Shown here piece after piece: positions 1 to 7,644 of a stretch of DNA of 34,125 bases. The notes beneath the pieces were generated by a model. The model ran no database searches and was not told the DNA's origin. It was given only the letters and a program-made list of their open reading frames with translations. Source of the DNA: CAYYAQ01 sp964469555. GTDB taxonomy: Bacteria > Planctomycetota > UBA1135 > UBA2386. The number at the start of each line of letters is the position of its first letter. The first letter of the stretch is position 1. The stretch lies in contig CAYYAQ010000048.1 in the NCBI GenBank assembly GCA_964469555.1, positions 1 to 34,125 on the forward strand, in the 5' to 3' direction. A program made the position numbers and the translations under genes.

Positions 1-138
1 CCCGGTCCCGCAACCGACGTCCAGGATCCGCGCGTCCGTGTCGAGTCCGGCGAGCTCCGTGAACAGCGCGCGCCGGGCGACGAACCACGGGTGCTTCTCC
101 TCCGTGATCGCGTAGACGTCTTCGTACTGTTCCTTCAC
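1..138 (-). CDS. SAM-dependent methyltransferase, N-terminal part (runs off the window)
   Basis: This is the first 46 codons of a minus-strand gene that continues beyond position 1. It starts at GTG (136-138), which overlaps the TGA of the upstream epimerase gene (135-137) in a GTGA arrangement, so the two are translationally coupled. The visible end reads ILDVGCGTG, the glycine-rich motif I that binds S-adenosylmethionine in class I methyltransferases. The motif lies about 38 residues from the start, as in small polysaccharide- or lipid-linked methyltransferases. Sitting last in an operon with a GT2 glycosyltransferase and a sugar epimerase, it probably methylates a sugar, lipid or glycan. 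The acceptor cannot be inferred because the rest of the protein is outside the window. Confidence 0.8.
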   Translation of the reverse strand, partial: MKEQYEDVYAITEEKHPWFVARRALFTELAGLDTDARILDVGCGTG

Positions 139-1031
139 CGGTCGGCCCCGCGCTCGAGCAGGGCGGGTAGCGCTCGGGCCAGTGGAACCGGATCGAACCG
201 CAGGTCGCGGGCCGCGGCAGAACTGTCGCTGGACTTTTGCAGCAGCAGCCGCGGCACCTGGTCGGGCACGTAGCTTCCCATTCCGATCGTCGCGAGCCCG
301 CCGATCAGGAGCCGTGCCATCGCGATCGGAATCCGGATCCGCCGCCGCCGTGGCAGACCCTGCAACGTCTCGAGTGCATCGACCAGTTCCAGGTAGGTGA
401 ATTCCTCGGGGCCTGCGAGCACGTAGGTCTTGTCGATTGCTCCGTCGAATCCGATGGCCTGGACCAACGCTGCGACCACGTCGTCGGCGAGGACCGGACA
501 GAGTTTGTAGGAGCCGTCTCCGAGGATCGGAACGAACCGCCGTCGTCGAAGGTCGGACGCGAGCGAGAGGATCGGATCGCCACCGCCGCTGCCGTAGACC
601 TCCGCGGGGCGGAGGATCGTCCAGGGAAGGTCGGATCCCGTCACCACGGACTCAGCTCGTTCCTTGGACGCGGCGTAGGCACCGCCGAGGGCTCCGATCG
701 CTCGCGTGCTCAGATGTACGAACCGGCTGAGTGAGACGTTCGACAGCGCTTCGACGAGGTTGGCGGTGCCCTGCACGTTGATGGCGTCGTACGTGGCCGC
801 GCTCGCGCTGTGGGTGACCGCCGCCATGTGGACGACGACTTCGGGCTCGCAGCGGCAGGCGCGGGCCAGACTCTCGGGGTCGCGGATGTCCGCCCTGATC
901 CACTGCACCGGACGCCGGTCTTCCGGCCGTTCACGCCGCGAGACCACGTGGAGTTCGTGGTCTTGCTCTGCCAGCTTCGCGATCAGCGGAGTCCCGATCT
1001 CGCCGCTCGCTCCGGTGAGCAGGATTCTCAT
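135..1031 (-). CDS. NAD(P)-dependent epimerase/dehydratase (extended SDR)
   Basis: The 298-residue protein has the N-terminal Rossmann motif TGASGEIG (residues 6-13), a Ser/Thr pair in LSTR (108-109) and the catalytic Tyr-x-x-x-Lys as YAASK (Y119, K123). These define the extended short-chain dehydrogenase/reductase fold of UDP-glucose 4-epimerase relatives, which act on nucleotide sugars in the cytoplasm. The length is normal for the family and there is no signal peptide. The start ATG (1029-1031) overlaps the stop of a preceding mini-ORF as ATGA, and the stop overlaps the methyltransferase start as GTGA, so it sits in a tight operon. A role in making an activated sugar for the neighbouring glycosyltransferases fits the context. 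The exact substrate is not recognisable, and a lipid or sterol-type 3-beta-HSD-like role is possible. Confidence 0.85.
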   Translation of the reverse strand: MRILLTGASGEIGTPLIAKLAEQDHELHVVSRRERPEDRRPVQWIRADIRDPESLARACRCEPEVVVHMAAVTHSASAATYDAINVQGTANLVEALSNVSLSRFVHLSTRAIGALGGAYAASKERAESVVTGSDLPWTILRPAEVYGSGGGDPILSLASDLRRRRFVPILGDGSYKLCPVLADDVVAALVQAIGFDGAIDKTYVLAGPEEFTYLELVDALETLQGLPRRRRIRIPIAMARLLIGGLATIGMGSYVPDQVPRLLLQKSSDSSAAARDLRFDPVPLARALPALLERGADR

Positions 1032-1135
1032 CGCACGTCGTCGCCTGTTGGACGGAGGATCGTGGAACGGAACATCGTCGAGTAGAGCATCGTCGGGTAG
1101 AACATCGTCGGGTAGAGCATCGTCGAGTGGGTCAT
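1028..1135 (-). CDS. Candidate 35-residue mini-ORF built of pentapeptide repeats
   Basis: An ATG at 1133-1135 opens a 36-codon frame that begins 4 bases after the glycosyltransferase stop (1140-1142). It ends in a TGA (1028-1030) overlapping the epimerase ATG as ATGA. The predicted peptide is six consecutive five-residue units of the form [M/I/T-H variant][L/F][Y/R][P/S]T, such as MLYPT, MFYPT and MLYST, followed by GDDVR. The repeat comes from a 15-bp tandem DNA repeat. Its fit between the flanking stop and start codons is what coupled genes look like, so it may be a translational-coupling leader or a small peptide. It may equally be an untranslated minisatellite that stays open because its period is a multiple of three. 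No homologue is known to me. Confidence 0.35.
   Translation of the reverse strand: MTHSTMLYPTMFYPTMLYSTMFRSTILRPTGDDVR
1070..1129. repeat. 15-bp tandem repeat, four units
   Basis: Four adjacent 15-bp units (1070-1084, 1085-1099, 1100-1114, 1115-1129) share the pattern GARCATCGTCGRGTR. They fill most of the gap between the glycosyltransferase and the epimerase. More diverged units extend the pattern at protein level on both sides. Units differ from each other at one to three positions. Confidence 0.85.
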
Positions 1136-1139
1136 CTGG

Positions 1140-1831
1140 TCAGCGAAAAAACTCCTTGAACCGGTGGCGAACGAGGTTCGACAGGAACTCGAACACCGCT
1201 CCGAAACTCACGAACGAACCCCGCCGGTCCTGGCGCTTGAACTCCGTCGGGATCTCCCCGATCGACATCTTGTGGTGCAGAGCCTCGATCATGATCTCCG
1301 CGTCGACGAACCAACCGTCGGACGCGAGCTGCATCTTCTCGTACGCAGCCCGGCGCATCAGCTTCGGCTTGGCGTTCATGTCGCGCGCTTTCAGGCCGGG
1401 GAACAACATGCGGAACAGGAGGTTGTAACCCGTGGTGAGGATTTTTCGATTCCAGCCGTCGGCACGCGTGACCCGGTATGTCTTCACCAGGTCGAACTCG
1501 CTGGTCTGGATGAGTTGGAAGAGCCTGCCGACATCACCGATGGGCATCTGGCCATCGCCGTCGATGAACCCGATCAGCGTTCCGGTCGCCCTGCGCAATC
1601 CGGATCGGAGATCCCACCCCATCATTCCCTGCTTGGGCTCGGCCTGGCACAGAATCCGCGGGTCGGTCGCGGCCAGCTCGCGGACGATCTCGGGTGTGCG
1701 GTCCTCCGAGCCCTCGACGTAGTTGCCGACGAGGATCAGTTCGAAGTTCTCGATGCCGTAGGCCTGCATCATCTCCNNNNNNNNNNATAACAGAGAATGA
1801 CGAGGGAGAGGGTAGGGACGAATTCGGGCAT
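1140..1831 (-). CDS. Family 2 glycosyltransferase (interrupted by a scaffold gap)
   Basis: The gene starts at ATG 1829-1831 with a short sequence ending LSLVILCY, the first beta strand and Tyr of the GT-A fold (usually followed by NEE). It continues on the other side of the N run as EMMQAYGIENFELILV. Downstream come the DxD-like metal/nucleotide-sugar site in GFIDGDGQMP, a KTYRVTRADGW segment and SDGWFVDAEIM, all typical of dolichol-phosphate-mannose-synthase-like GT2 enzymes. Apart from the missing residues (roughly ten or more), the protein is about 230 residues, normal for the family. There is no membrane anchor. It heads the operon with the epimerase and methyltransferase and diverges from a mannosyltransferase. 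A polyprenyl-phosphate sugar synthase supplying that enzyme is a reasonable inference, not shown by the sequence. Confidence 0.88.
1777..1786. other. Scaffold gap (10 N) inside the GT2 gene
   Basis: The frame on the right ends exactly on a Tyr codon and the frame on the left begins with one spare base. The true gap must therefore be 2 mod 3 bases long if the gene is intact. Ten Ns do not fit, so the length is a placeholder. Confidence 0.95.
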
Positions 1832-1912
1832 CTAGGTGCTCTTGTCTACCCCTTGGTCGAATCGTGATGCAGCGTGCGGTCGGAGAGACGAGAGTGTCGA
1901 GTCTGAAGAGTC

Positions 1913-1941
1913 TTGACAAGTACTCAGTCGGAACCATAGCA
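1913..1941 (+). promoter_or_regulatory. Possible sigma-70-type promoter for the mannosyltransferase
   Basis: A perfect TTGACA (1913-1918) is followed after 16-17 bases by CATAGC/ATAGCA (1935-1941), a poor -10 box. The ATG at 1950 lies about ten bases beyond, so a transcript from here would have almost no leader. The assignment rests on the -35 match alone and is weak. Confidence 0.3.
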
Positions 1942-1949
1942 CACTCATC

Positions 1950-3104
1950 ATGAGGAGTTGGTTCCCGTTCCTGATCGGGTGCGCGGCGGTCGCGTTCTTT
2001 CAGAGCGTTGTCGTCTTCTCCGAGTTGTTCCCGCACGCGACGTGGGATCACGGAGGACTCGACTACTGGACTGAGCTTTCGTGGGACGAGAACTGGTACT
2101 ACCGCATCGCCGACCGCGGCTACCAAAGAGACGTTCCGTCCTATCGCTCGTTCAGCAGCCTGGTCTTCTCTCCCGGGCATCCCATGCTGCTGCGCGCCGC
2201 ACACTACGTCACCGGTCTCTCCGTCGAGGTCGTTCGCCTGCCCGTCGCCGCCGGGTTGTTCATCCTGTCTTGTGTCGTCCTGTGGCGCATTCTCAACATG
2301 CTCTGGGCGAACACGGGCCGCAACCGTTGGGTCCTCGTGCTCTTCGCGTTCTCTCCGGGTTCGATGTACTTCCTGAGCGGATACTCGGAAGCGCTCTACC
2401 TCCCGCTCCTCTTGCTGTTCTTCGCCGCGCTGCTGCGGGGACGATACCTCGCGGCGTCCGTCGCCGCGTCCCTGGCCCTGTTCACGAGGAGTCCCGCGAT
2501 CGTGCTCGTCGCCACGCTGTGCGTAGCGGTCCTCCTCGCGCAACTGCGATCGAATCGAACCGGCGTCGCGATCCTGCGAACGACCAGATCCCTGGCGCTC
2601 TACCTGCCGATCTGCGCCCTCGGCCTCCTCGGCTACATGTACATGACCTATCTGGAGGTCGGAGATCCGCTCGCGTTCGTCAAGGCGTATTCGGCCTGGT
2701 TCCCCGTCGAGCAGTCACGTCTCGAGGCGTTCGCGCTCGGCTCTCCCGTTCGAGCCATCCATCTCGGTTGGCAGGAGGGTATTCCGAGCTTGATCACGTC
2801 CGGGTTCGCCTTCGCTCTGCTGCCGCCGCTCGTCTTCCTGTATCGCGCATCGATGCCGGTCAGTCTCGTCGCTTTCTCCGCGGTGGCCTGGCTCTTCTTC
2901 ATCTACCAGAATCCGACGATTCACGATCCCCTGAACATGCTGCGCTGGCTCGCTCCCGTGTTCCCGTTCCACATCGCACTCGTGTTGGCCACGGAACGCC
3001 TCGGCCGAGCGCGCCTACCGGTCAACATCCTCCTTCTGGCGGTCTTTCTCGTGTTGTACGCGGTCAACGTGTACCGCTTCATTCACCAGCAGTGGGTTTC
3101 GTGA
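1950..3104 (+). CDS. PIG-V-like polytopic mannosyltransferase
   Basis: The 384-residue integral membrane protein has about eight to ten hydrophobic segments, beginning with one at residues 5-25. After the first comes the acidic loop motif WDENWYYRIADRGY (W45, D46, E47). Residues 135-150 read SPGSMYFLSGYSEALY. Both match the GPI mannosyltransferase 2 (PIG-V, Mannosyl_trans2) family and its bacterial members, which transfer mannose from a polyprenyl-phosphate donor to a lipid-linked acceptor on the outer face of the membrane. It diverges from the GT2 operon and its stop overlaps the ATG of the next gene (TGATG), so the two are probably co-translated. The specific acceptor is unknown. Bacteria lack GPI anchors, so a glycolipid or protein-mannosylation role is inferred. 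Confidence 0.8.
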   Translation: MRSWFPFLIGCAAVAFFQSVVVFSELFPHATWDHGGLDYWTELSWDENWYYRIADRGYQRDVPSYRSFSSLVFSPGHPMLLRAAHYVTGLSVEVVRLPVAAGLFILSCVVLWRILNMLWANTGRNRWVLVLFAFSPGSMYFLSGYSEALYLPLLLLFFAALLRGRYLAASVAASLALFTRSPAIVLVATLCVAVLLAQLRSNRTGVAILRTTRSLALYLPICALGLLGYMYMTYLEVGDPLAFVKAYSAWFPVEQSRLEAFALGSPVRAIHLGWQEGIPSLITSGFAFALLPPLVFLYRASMPVSLVAFSAVAWLFFIYQNPTIHDPLNMLRWLAPVFPFHIALVLATERLGRARLPVNILLLAVFLVLYAVNVYRFIHQQWVS

Positions 3105-4048
3105 TGGCGGCCGCGAACGAGAAGCTGTTGCAGGTGGCCGCGAGGTTCTGGCAGTCGCCACGGGTCAGCCTCTGCTTCGTCGTCGGTTTTGCCGCGTGGC
3201 TGGCGATCGGCACGTGGTACTCCTTTCCCGGGGAACGGGATCCCTGGACCGTGTTCGAAGGGAAGATCAGCCTCATGAGTCGTGTCGGCACGGACATGAC
3301 CGCACGCGGGAGCGTTCTCCTCGATTCGTACTCAGAGCTGAAGAAGCACGCCTATCTCATCGGCGACGGTCAGCTCGAGTTTCGTCGGACAGCGAGTGCG
3401 GAACCAACCTTCGCCCTCCTCTCGATGGCGATCGATCTCCCGCCGGGAGAGAAGCTCGTCGTCCGAGATGCCGCATCCGGCGAGGAGCTGGTCATCACCG
3501 AGTGCCCCGGCTTGCTGACGCATCTCGGCCTCCCGGTGACCGGGACCGGCGCGCGGTTCGAGTTGACGCCGAGTGGCAACCAGATTGCGTACCGCTTCCC
3601 GAGGCACGTCGCAGTACGCTTGCTCCCCCCGGCGGACCAGCCGTTCCGGATCACCGCGATCACCGAGTTCTCCCTGCCGATCGACGTGAGGGGCGGGAAG
3701 CTGAAACTGGGCAGCGGCTGGGAGTTCGACGCCGGCGAGGACAAGCAACACGTCCCCACGGCACCGCTGGCGATGCGGCGCCAGGCCTGGCTCGAAGTCA
3801 TACCGGGCCAGTCCGGCACCTGCCGCATCCGGATCCCGATCCGGAAGCTCCGCGATTCCGATCCAGATCCCGTCTTCCACGTGTCCGGCTCGGAGGTTCC
3901 GGCGGTGATCACGTCCGGCGTCGCGGAGTTAACCCTGCGAATCAACAACAAGGCATGGTTGCGTCTGGGGCGCCCGGGCGGACCATCCGGTCACGTGCTG
4001 GACGCGGTGTACGTCGTCGGAGTGACCGAGATCACGATCGAGCCGTGA
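3104..4048 (+). CDS. Membrane-anchored extracytoplasmic protein of unknown function
   Basis: The start ATG shares its A with the TGA of the mannosyltransferase gene. The product has 314 residues, with one hydrophobic segment near the N-terminus (about 22-39) and no other membrane segment. The rest is rich in alternating hydrophobic residues and probably all-beta. I do not recognise the family. The one-base overlap suggests an accessory subunit, acceptor or periplasmic partner of the PIG-V-like enzyme. Topology suggests N-in, C-out with the bulk outside the cytoplasmic membrane. No catalytic motif is evident. Confidence 0.75.
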   Translation: MAAANEKLLQVAARFWQSPRVSLCFVVGFAAWLAIGTWYSFPGERDPWTVFEGKISLMSRVGTDMTARGSVLLDSYSELKKHAYLIGDGQLEFRRTASAEPTFALLSMAIDLPPGEKLVVRDAASGEELVITECPGLLTHLGLPVTGTGARFELTPSGNQIAYRFPRHVAVRLLPPADQPFRITAITEFSLPIDVRGGKLKLGSGWEFDAGEDKQHVPTAPLAMRRQAWLEVIPGQSGTCRIRIPIRKLRDSDPDPVFHVSGSEVPAVITSGVAELTLRINNKAWLRLGRPGGPSGHVLDAVYVVGVTEITIEP

Positions 4049-4082
4049 GCCGGCGCAGGACAGGAGTATCGTCGCCGCGCCG

Positions 4083-4217
4083 GTGCGGGATGTCGTGTGG
4101 TCCGCCGACAAGTTGATCGTCGACGGCTCGCCCCACGACCTCGTGCCCGGTGACTCATACGTATTCACAGAGGGCGGCCTCGAAGCTCTGTCGAGTGACG
4201 CAGCTGACGCGCGATAG
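4083..4217 (+). pseudogene. Possible short gene remnant, unrecognised
   Basis: A frame ending at TAG 4215-4217 has protein-like composition (SADKLIVDG, then PGDSYVFTEGG), but no plausible start or partner gene is seen. It could be the tail of a lost gene or chance. I would not assign a function. Confidence 0.2.
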
Positions 4218-4233
4218 GGGATCTGGGCATCTG

Positions 4234-4764
4234 TTATGGAATGCACCTTCTGACCCTGTCCCAGGGCGGCTCGCTCCAGGGCATGGGCCCGGGCGATTGA
4301 CCATCGAGTTGCTTCAACAATCTTGCGACCCTGAGTTTCTCTTTCTCGGCGATCACTGATAGCGGAGAACTCGGAGTGATTGTCGATAACCAGTCTTGCG
4401 CTTCACTTAGCAGTTTCCGCTTCTCCATTGCAGGGCGACTTCCCCCTGCGTGAAACGCAGCTGCAGTTCCCAGAACCAACCGAGCCATTCCAGCGAACGT
4501 CTTCGAGTCCGGTAACTGCGCAATCTCTTCCAGTTCAGGTCGCGCTTTACCGAAGTGTGGATGCAACAAGTAATAGGGGTTGTAGAACAGGTCCAGCGCG
4601 TTCTTTTCCTGCATCCGCTTGACGACTGCCATCGCCGCTTTCTCGGTTGCCGACGTCGCTACACACTCAAGGAAGAGTACGTTGCTTACCACTCCGTTGA
4701 TAACCAGTGAGACACGGTAGACTCCCAGTTCCGTGAATAGCGCTGTAAATGGTGAACGGGCCAC
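4234..4764 (-). CDS. Hypothetical protein, probably N-terminally truncated
   Basis: The 176-residue frame starts at GTG 4762-4764, with an in-frame stop four codons upstream. It opens in what looks like the last strands of an Ig/cadherin-like beta domain (FTELGVYRVSLVING), with no signal peptide. A helical, Lys/Arg-rich C-terminal part follows (residues about 38-165). Planctomycete exported proteins often have this strand pattern well inside a longer chain, so the front of the gene appears to be missing. Base composition is lower in GC than the neighbouring genes. It lies convergent to the mannosyltransferase operon and just before the first 240-bp repeat, so truncation by a rearrangement at the repeat is plausible. 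The family is not recognised. Confidence 0.5.
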   Translation of the reverse strand: MARSPFTALFTELGVYRVSLVINGVVSNVLFLECVATSATEKAAMAVVKRMQEKNALDLFYNPYYLLHPHFGKARPELEEIAQLPDSKTFAGMARLVLGTAAAFHAGGSRPAMEKRKLLSEAQDWLSTITPSSPLSVIAEKEKLRVARLLKQLDGQSPGPMPWSEPPWDRVRRCIP

Positions 4765-4836
4765 AATCGAAACGGTTCACGCGTGCTGTCCAAACACCGA
4801 GCATGCGACCGCGGATTGTGGAGGGGATAAGGGGTT

Positions 4837-4851
4837 CTCCGCACGGCGGAG
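4837..4851. other. Perfect 6-bp hairpin upstream of the first 240-bp repeat
   Basis: CTCCGC, a three-base ACG loop and GCGGAG form a short perfect inverted repeat. There is no T-run on either side, so it is not a standard terminator. Function unknown. Confidence 0.4.
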
Positions 4852-4917
4852 TAAGCCTAGGCCGAGACAGATCATAACACCTCTCCCCCTTCGGGTTGCC
4901 GACGACGCCGCCCACGC

Positions 4918-5153
4918 GCGCGCCACCCCGCGAGGTCATGCAGGCGCTGCCGTTTGGCTGACGCGGCGAATCGGCGCACGGGAATCGAGAGCCAGAGGCT
5001 GCCGCGAACGCAGCGCGGAAGAGGTCTGCAACCGCACAACACAATCACGACTCACAACGCTTGTCCCCCCCATCCATCGCAGAGACTCGGGAGGCGAGGT
5101 CTACGCGTTCCGACTTCTACCGGCGACGGTGAAAATCTGGGGTTGAAACCCTT
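4918..5153 (+). repeat. ~240-bp element, copy 1, directly upstream of the sugar importer
   Basis: This 236-bp stretch matches 9719-9958 at roughly 88% by eye, in the same orientation, with small indels near the middle. It ends 12 bases before the ATG of the binding-protein gene. A frame on the minus strand stays open in both copies, but the differences in the ~126 bases compared change residues every time I checked. It is therefore unlikely to be a conserved protein. Small hairpins are conserved (for example CCGCG/CGCGG around AACGCAG). The central CA-rich segment, containing GCAACCGCACAACACAATCA, is identical in both copies. It may be a regulatory leader, a structured RNA or a dispersed repeat. 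Confidence 0.85.
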
Positions 5154-5165
5154 ACCCTCCCTGCC

Positions 5166-6134
5166 ATGACCAGCATCACTACCCCAGTATCGATCAAGCT
5201 CGCGGCGGCCGTTGCTTGCGTGTTCTTGGCTGGTCTCTTTGGCTGCACCGATGCCGGTCCGAAGCGGGTGATCGGGATTTCGATCATGACCTCCGAGAAC
5301 CCGTTCTTCGTCGAACTTGCACAGGCAGCGGCGGCCGAGGCCGCCAAGCATGACTTCAGCGTCGAGATCGTGAGTGGTGACAAGAAAGCCGAGAACCAGG
5401 CTCGGCAGGTGCAGGACTTCATCGCCAAGAAGGTGCACGCCATCCTGCTTACGCCGTGCAATGCCCAGTTGGTCGGTGCCCCGATCAAGGCGGCTAACAA
5501 GGCGGGTATCCCAGTCTTTACGGCGGACACTGGTTGTCTCGACCCGTCCGCGAAAGTGGTCAGTCACGTTGCTACGGACAACTATTCCGGAGGCAAGCAG
5601 GCAGGCTACGCGATGATCGAAGCCTTAGGCGGCAAGGGCGGCAAGATCCTGGTTCTGAGCTACGACGTGGCACAATCGTGCCTGGCACGCGTCAAGGGTT
5701 TCCGCGAAGTCATCGATGCGCACAACCAAGCCCAGGCAGATGCCCGGATCGAAATCGTGGCGGAGTTGCCAGGCGAGGCCTCGCGCGAACCCAGCTCACG
5801 AGCTACTGCTGATACGCTTGAGAAGAACAGTGACCTGGTCGGCGTGTTCGCGATCAATGACCCGTCAGCTCTTGGATCTGTAGCAGCCATCGAGGCAGCG
5901 GGAAAGCAGAGTCAGATCAAGGTGATCGGGTTCGACGGCCAGAAGATCGGCAAGCAGGCGATCAAGGAAGGCAAGGTCTACGCTGACCCGATCCAGTTCC
6001 CCAAGAAAATGGGGCGGATGATCGTGCAGCAGATGGTCAAGTACTTCGATGGAGAGCTGCCGCCTCGCCTTATTCCTATTCCGACGTCGCTCTACCGGCG
6101 CGCCGATGCCGAGCAAGACCCGGATCTGAAGTAG
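5166..6134 (+). CDS. Sugar ABC transporter substrate-binding lipoprotein (RbsB-like)
   Basis: The 322-residue protein begins with a lipoprotein signal: a hydrophobic stretch (about 11-25) and lipobox LFGC, with Cys27 as the acylated residue. The mature part is a type 1 periplasmic-binding fold of the ribose/galactose/AI-2 class. Its first strand is GISIMTSENPFF, followed by a VSGDKKAENQARQVQDFI helix and NDPSALGSVAAIEAAG before the last crossover. It binds a sugar or sugar-like ligand outside the membrane and delivers it to the permease encoded two genes downstream. The order binding protein, ATPase, permease with 14- and 2-base gaps shows one operon. No Shine-Dalgarno is seen before the ATG; the 240-bp repeat ends 12 bases upstream. 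The ligand cannot be named; ribose, xylose and inositol are all possible. Confidence 0.88.
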   Translation: MTSITTPVSIKLAAAVACVFLAGLFGCTDAGPKRVIGISIMTSENPFFVELAQAAAAEAAKHDFSVEIVSGDKKAENQARQVQDFIAKKVHAILLTPCNAQLVGAPIKAANKAGIPVFTADTGCLDPSAKVVSHVATDNYSGGKQAGYAMIEALGGKGGKILVLSYDVAQSCLARVKGFREVIDAHNQAQADARIEIVAELPGEASREPSSRATADTLEKNSDLVGVFAINDPSALGSVAAIEAAGKQSQIKVIGFDGQKIGKQAIKEGKVYADPIQFPKKMGRMIVQQMVKYFDGELPPRLIPIPTSLYRRADAEQDPDLK

Positions 6135-6148
6135 CGGTACCGATTGAC

Positions 6149-7642
6149 ATGGAGAGACCCGCCGCGCCACCTCTGCTCGACATGGCGGGTATCCAGAAGT
6201 CCTTTCCCGGCGTGCGCGCGCTCAAGGGTGTTGACCTACAGCTCCACCACGGTGAGGTCTTGGGGCTGGTCGGTGAAAACGGCGCCGGCAAGAGCACCTT
6301 GATGAAGGTGCTTGGTGGTGCCCATCAACCCGATACCGGTCGGGTGAAGATCGAGGGCGTTGAGATGGACTTGCAGTCCCCGAGCCGAGCCAGGGCAGCC
6401 GGGGTCGGCGTCATCTACCAGGAGTTCAACCTCGTCCCCGAGCTTGGCGTGGCGGAGAATATCTTCCTGGGTTGCGAGATCACCCGATCAGGAGTGATCG
6501 ACCGGGTAGCGGAGCAGCGGCGGGCTGAGGAGTTGTTCTCCAAGCTCCAGATACAAATCGACGTCGAGGCAGCCTGCCATTCTCTCAGTGTCGCCGAACG
6601 TCAACTCGTCGAAATCGCCAAAGCCCTGGTGACCGACGTGAAGATCCTGGTGATGGATGAGCCGACTGCGACCCTGACAACCAGGGAGGTTGAGAGCCTG
6701 TTCGCAATCATCCGCGACCTCAAAACGCGGGGCATCGGGATCATCTATGTCAGCCATCGGCTAGGCGAGATCGTTGAGATATCAGATCGTGTCATGGTCA
6801 TGCGGGATGGCGAGCAAGTCGTCACCCGGTCGATAGACGCGATCACCAGGCGCCAGATGATCGAATTGATGGTTGGCCGCTCCGTGGAGCAGGAGTTCCC
6901 GGAACATCGCCATCCGATAGGCGAGCCGCGCCTCAGGGTCGAAAACCTGCACCGCGGTGCCAAGGTGCGCGGGGTGGGTTTTGAGGTCCGTGCTGGCGAA
7001 GTCCTGGGTATCACCGGTTTGGTGGGTGCGGGTCGGACCGAGACGGCGCGCCTGATTGCCGGTGTTGACCCGATGGACGAGGGGCGGGTCTATCTCGATG
7101 GCAAGCAACTCGACTTGAAAGGACCTCGCGATGCGATCCGTGCAGGAATTGGTCTCTTGACCGAGGACCGGGGTGGCCAGGGGCTGGTCCTCGCGCACTC
7201 CATCCTCACCAACTTCGGCCTCCCGAACCTCGGGCGCTTCTGCCGCGGTCCGATCTTGATTCCGAATCGTGAACGCGTTGCGTTTGCTGACTACGCGGGC
7301 AAGCTAGGTGTAGTCGGAGAACCCGGTCAGGCCGCGGCGACCCTCAGTGGTGGTAACCAACAAAAAGTCGTGCTCGCGAAGTGGTTGCAGCGTGACTGTG
7401 ATGTATTGATCATCGATGAACCCACCCGCGGTATCGACGTCGGAGCACGCTACGAATTCTACCTGCTGATCAACGAGTTGGCCGCTCAGGGCAAGGCCGT
7501 TGTCTTGATAAGCTCGGAACTTCCTGAAGTTCTGGGGGTGGCGGATCGAATCCTCGTCATGCGACTTGGATGTGTCAGCGGTGAGATCGAAGATGTTGCT
7601 GGCGCAACTCAAGAGCAGATCATGGAGTTGGCCATTCACTGA
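6149..7642 (+). CDS. Sugar ABC transporter ATP-binding protein, two ABC domains (RbsA-like)
   Basis: The 497-residue protein is a tandem ATPase of normal length for the RbsA/XylG/MglA family. The first domain has Walker A GENGAGKST (42-50), signature LSVAERQ (about 143) and Walker B ILVMDEPTA (about 166). The second has the expected degenerate P-loop GLVGAGRTE, signature LSGGNQQ (about 398) and Walker B VLIIDEPTRG with GIDVG after it. Such proteins sit on the cytoplasmic face and drive sugar uptake through the RbsC-type permease. The gene follows the binding-protein gene by 14 bases and ends two bases before the permease start. The family assignment is firm; the sugar is not known. Confidence 0.95.
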   Translation: MERPAAPPLLDMAGIQKSFPGVRALKGVDLQLHHGEVLGLVGENGAGKSTLMKVLGGAHQPDTGRVKIEGVEMDLQSPSRARAAGVGVIYQEFNLVPELGVAENIFLGCEITRSGVIDRVAEQRRAEELFSKLQIQIDVEAACHSLSVAERQLVEIAKALVTDVKILVMDEPTATLTTREVESLFAIIRDLKTRGIGIIYVSHRLGEIVEISDRVMVMRDGEQVVTRSIDAITRRQMIELMVGRSVEQEFPEHRHPIGEPRLRVENLHRGAKVRGVGFEVRAGEVLGITGLVGAGRTETARLIAGVDPMDEGRVYLDGKQLDLKGPRDAIRAGIGLLTEDRGGQGLVLAHSILTNFGLPNLGRFCRGPILIPNRERVAFADYAGKLGVVGEPGQAAATLSGGNQQKVVLAKWLQRDCDVLIIDEPTRGIDVGARYEFYLLINELAAQGKAVVLISSELPEVLGVADRILVMRLGCVSGEIEDVAGATQEQIMELAIH

Positions 7643-7644
7643 TC

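Noticed and set aside
1140..2543. 467-codon minus-strand frame running through the N gap
   Set aside because: To the right of the gap this frame is antisense to the mannosyltransferase. The real glycosyltransferase N-terminus lies in another frame starting at 1831.
4667..5044. Minus-strand ORF shared by the two 240-bp repeats (also 9597-9845)
   Set aside because: The predicted peptides are similar, but the base differences compared were all amino-acid changing, and sequence outside the repeat differs. It is more likely an incidental open frame in a non-coding element.
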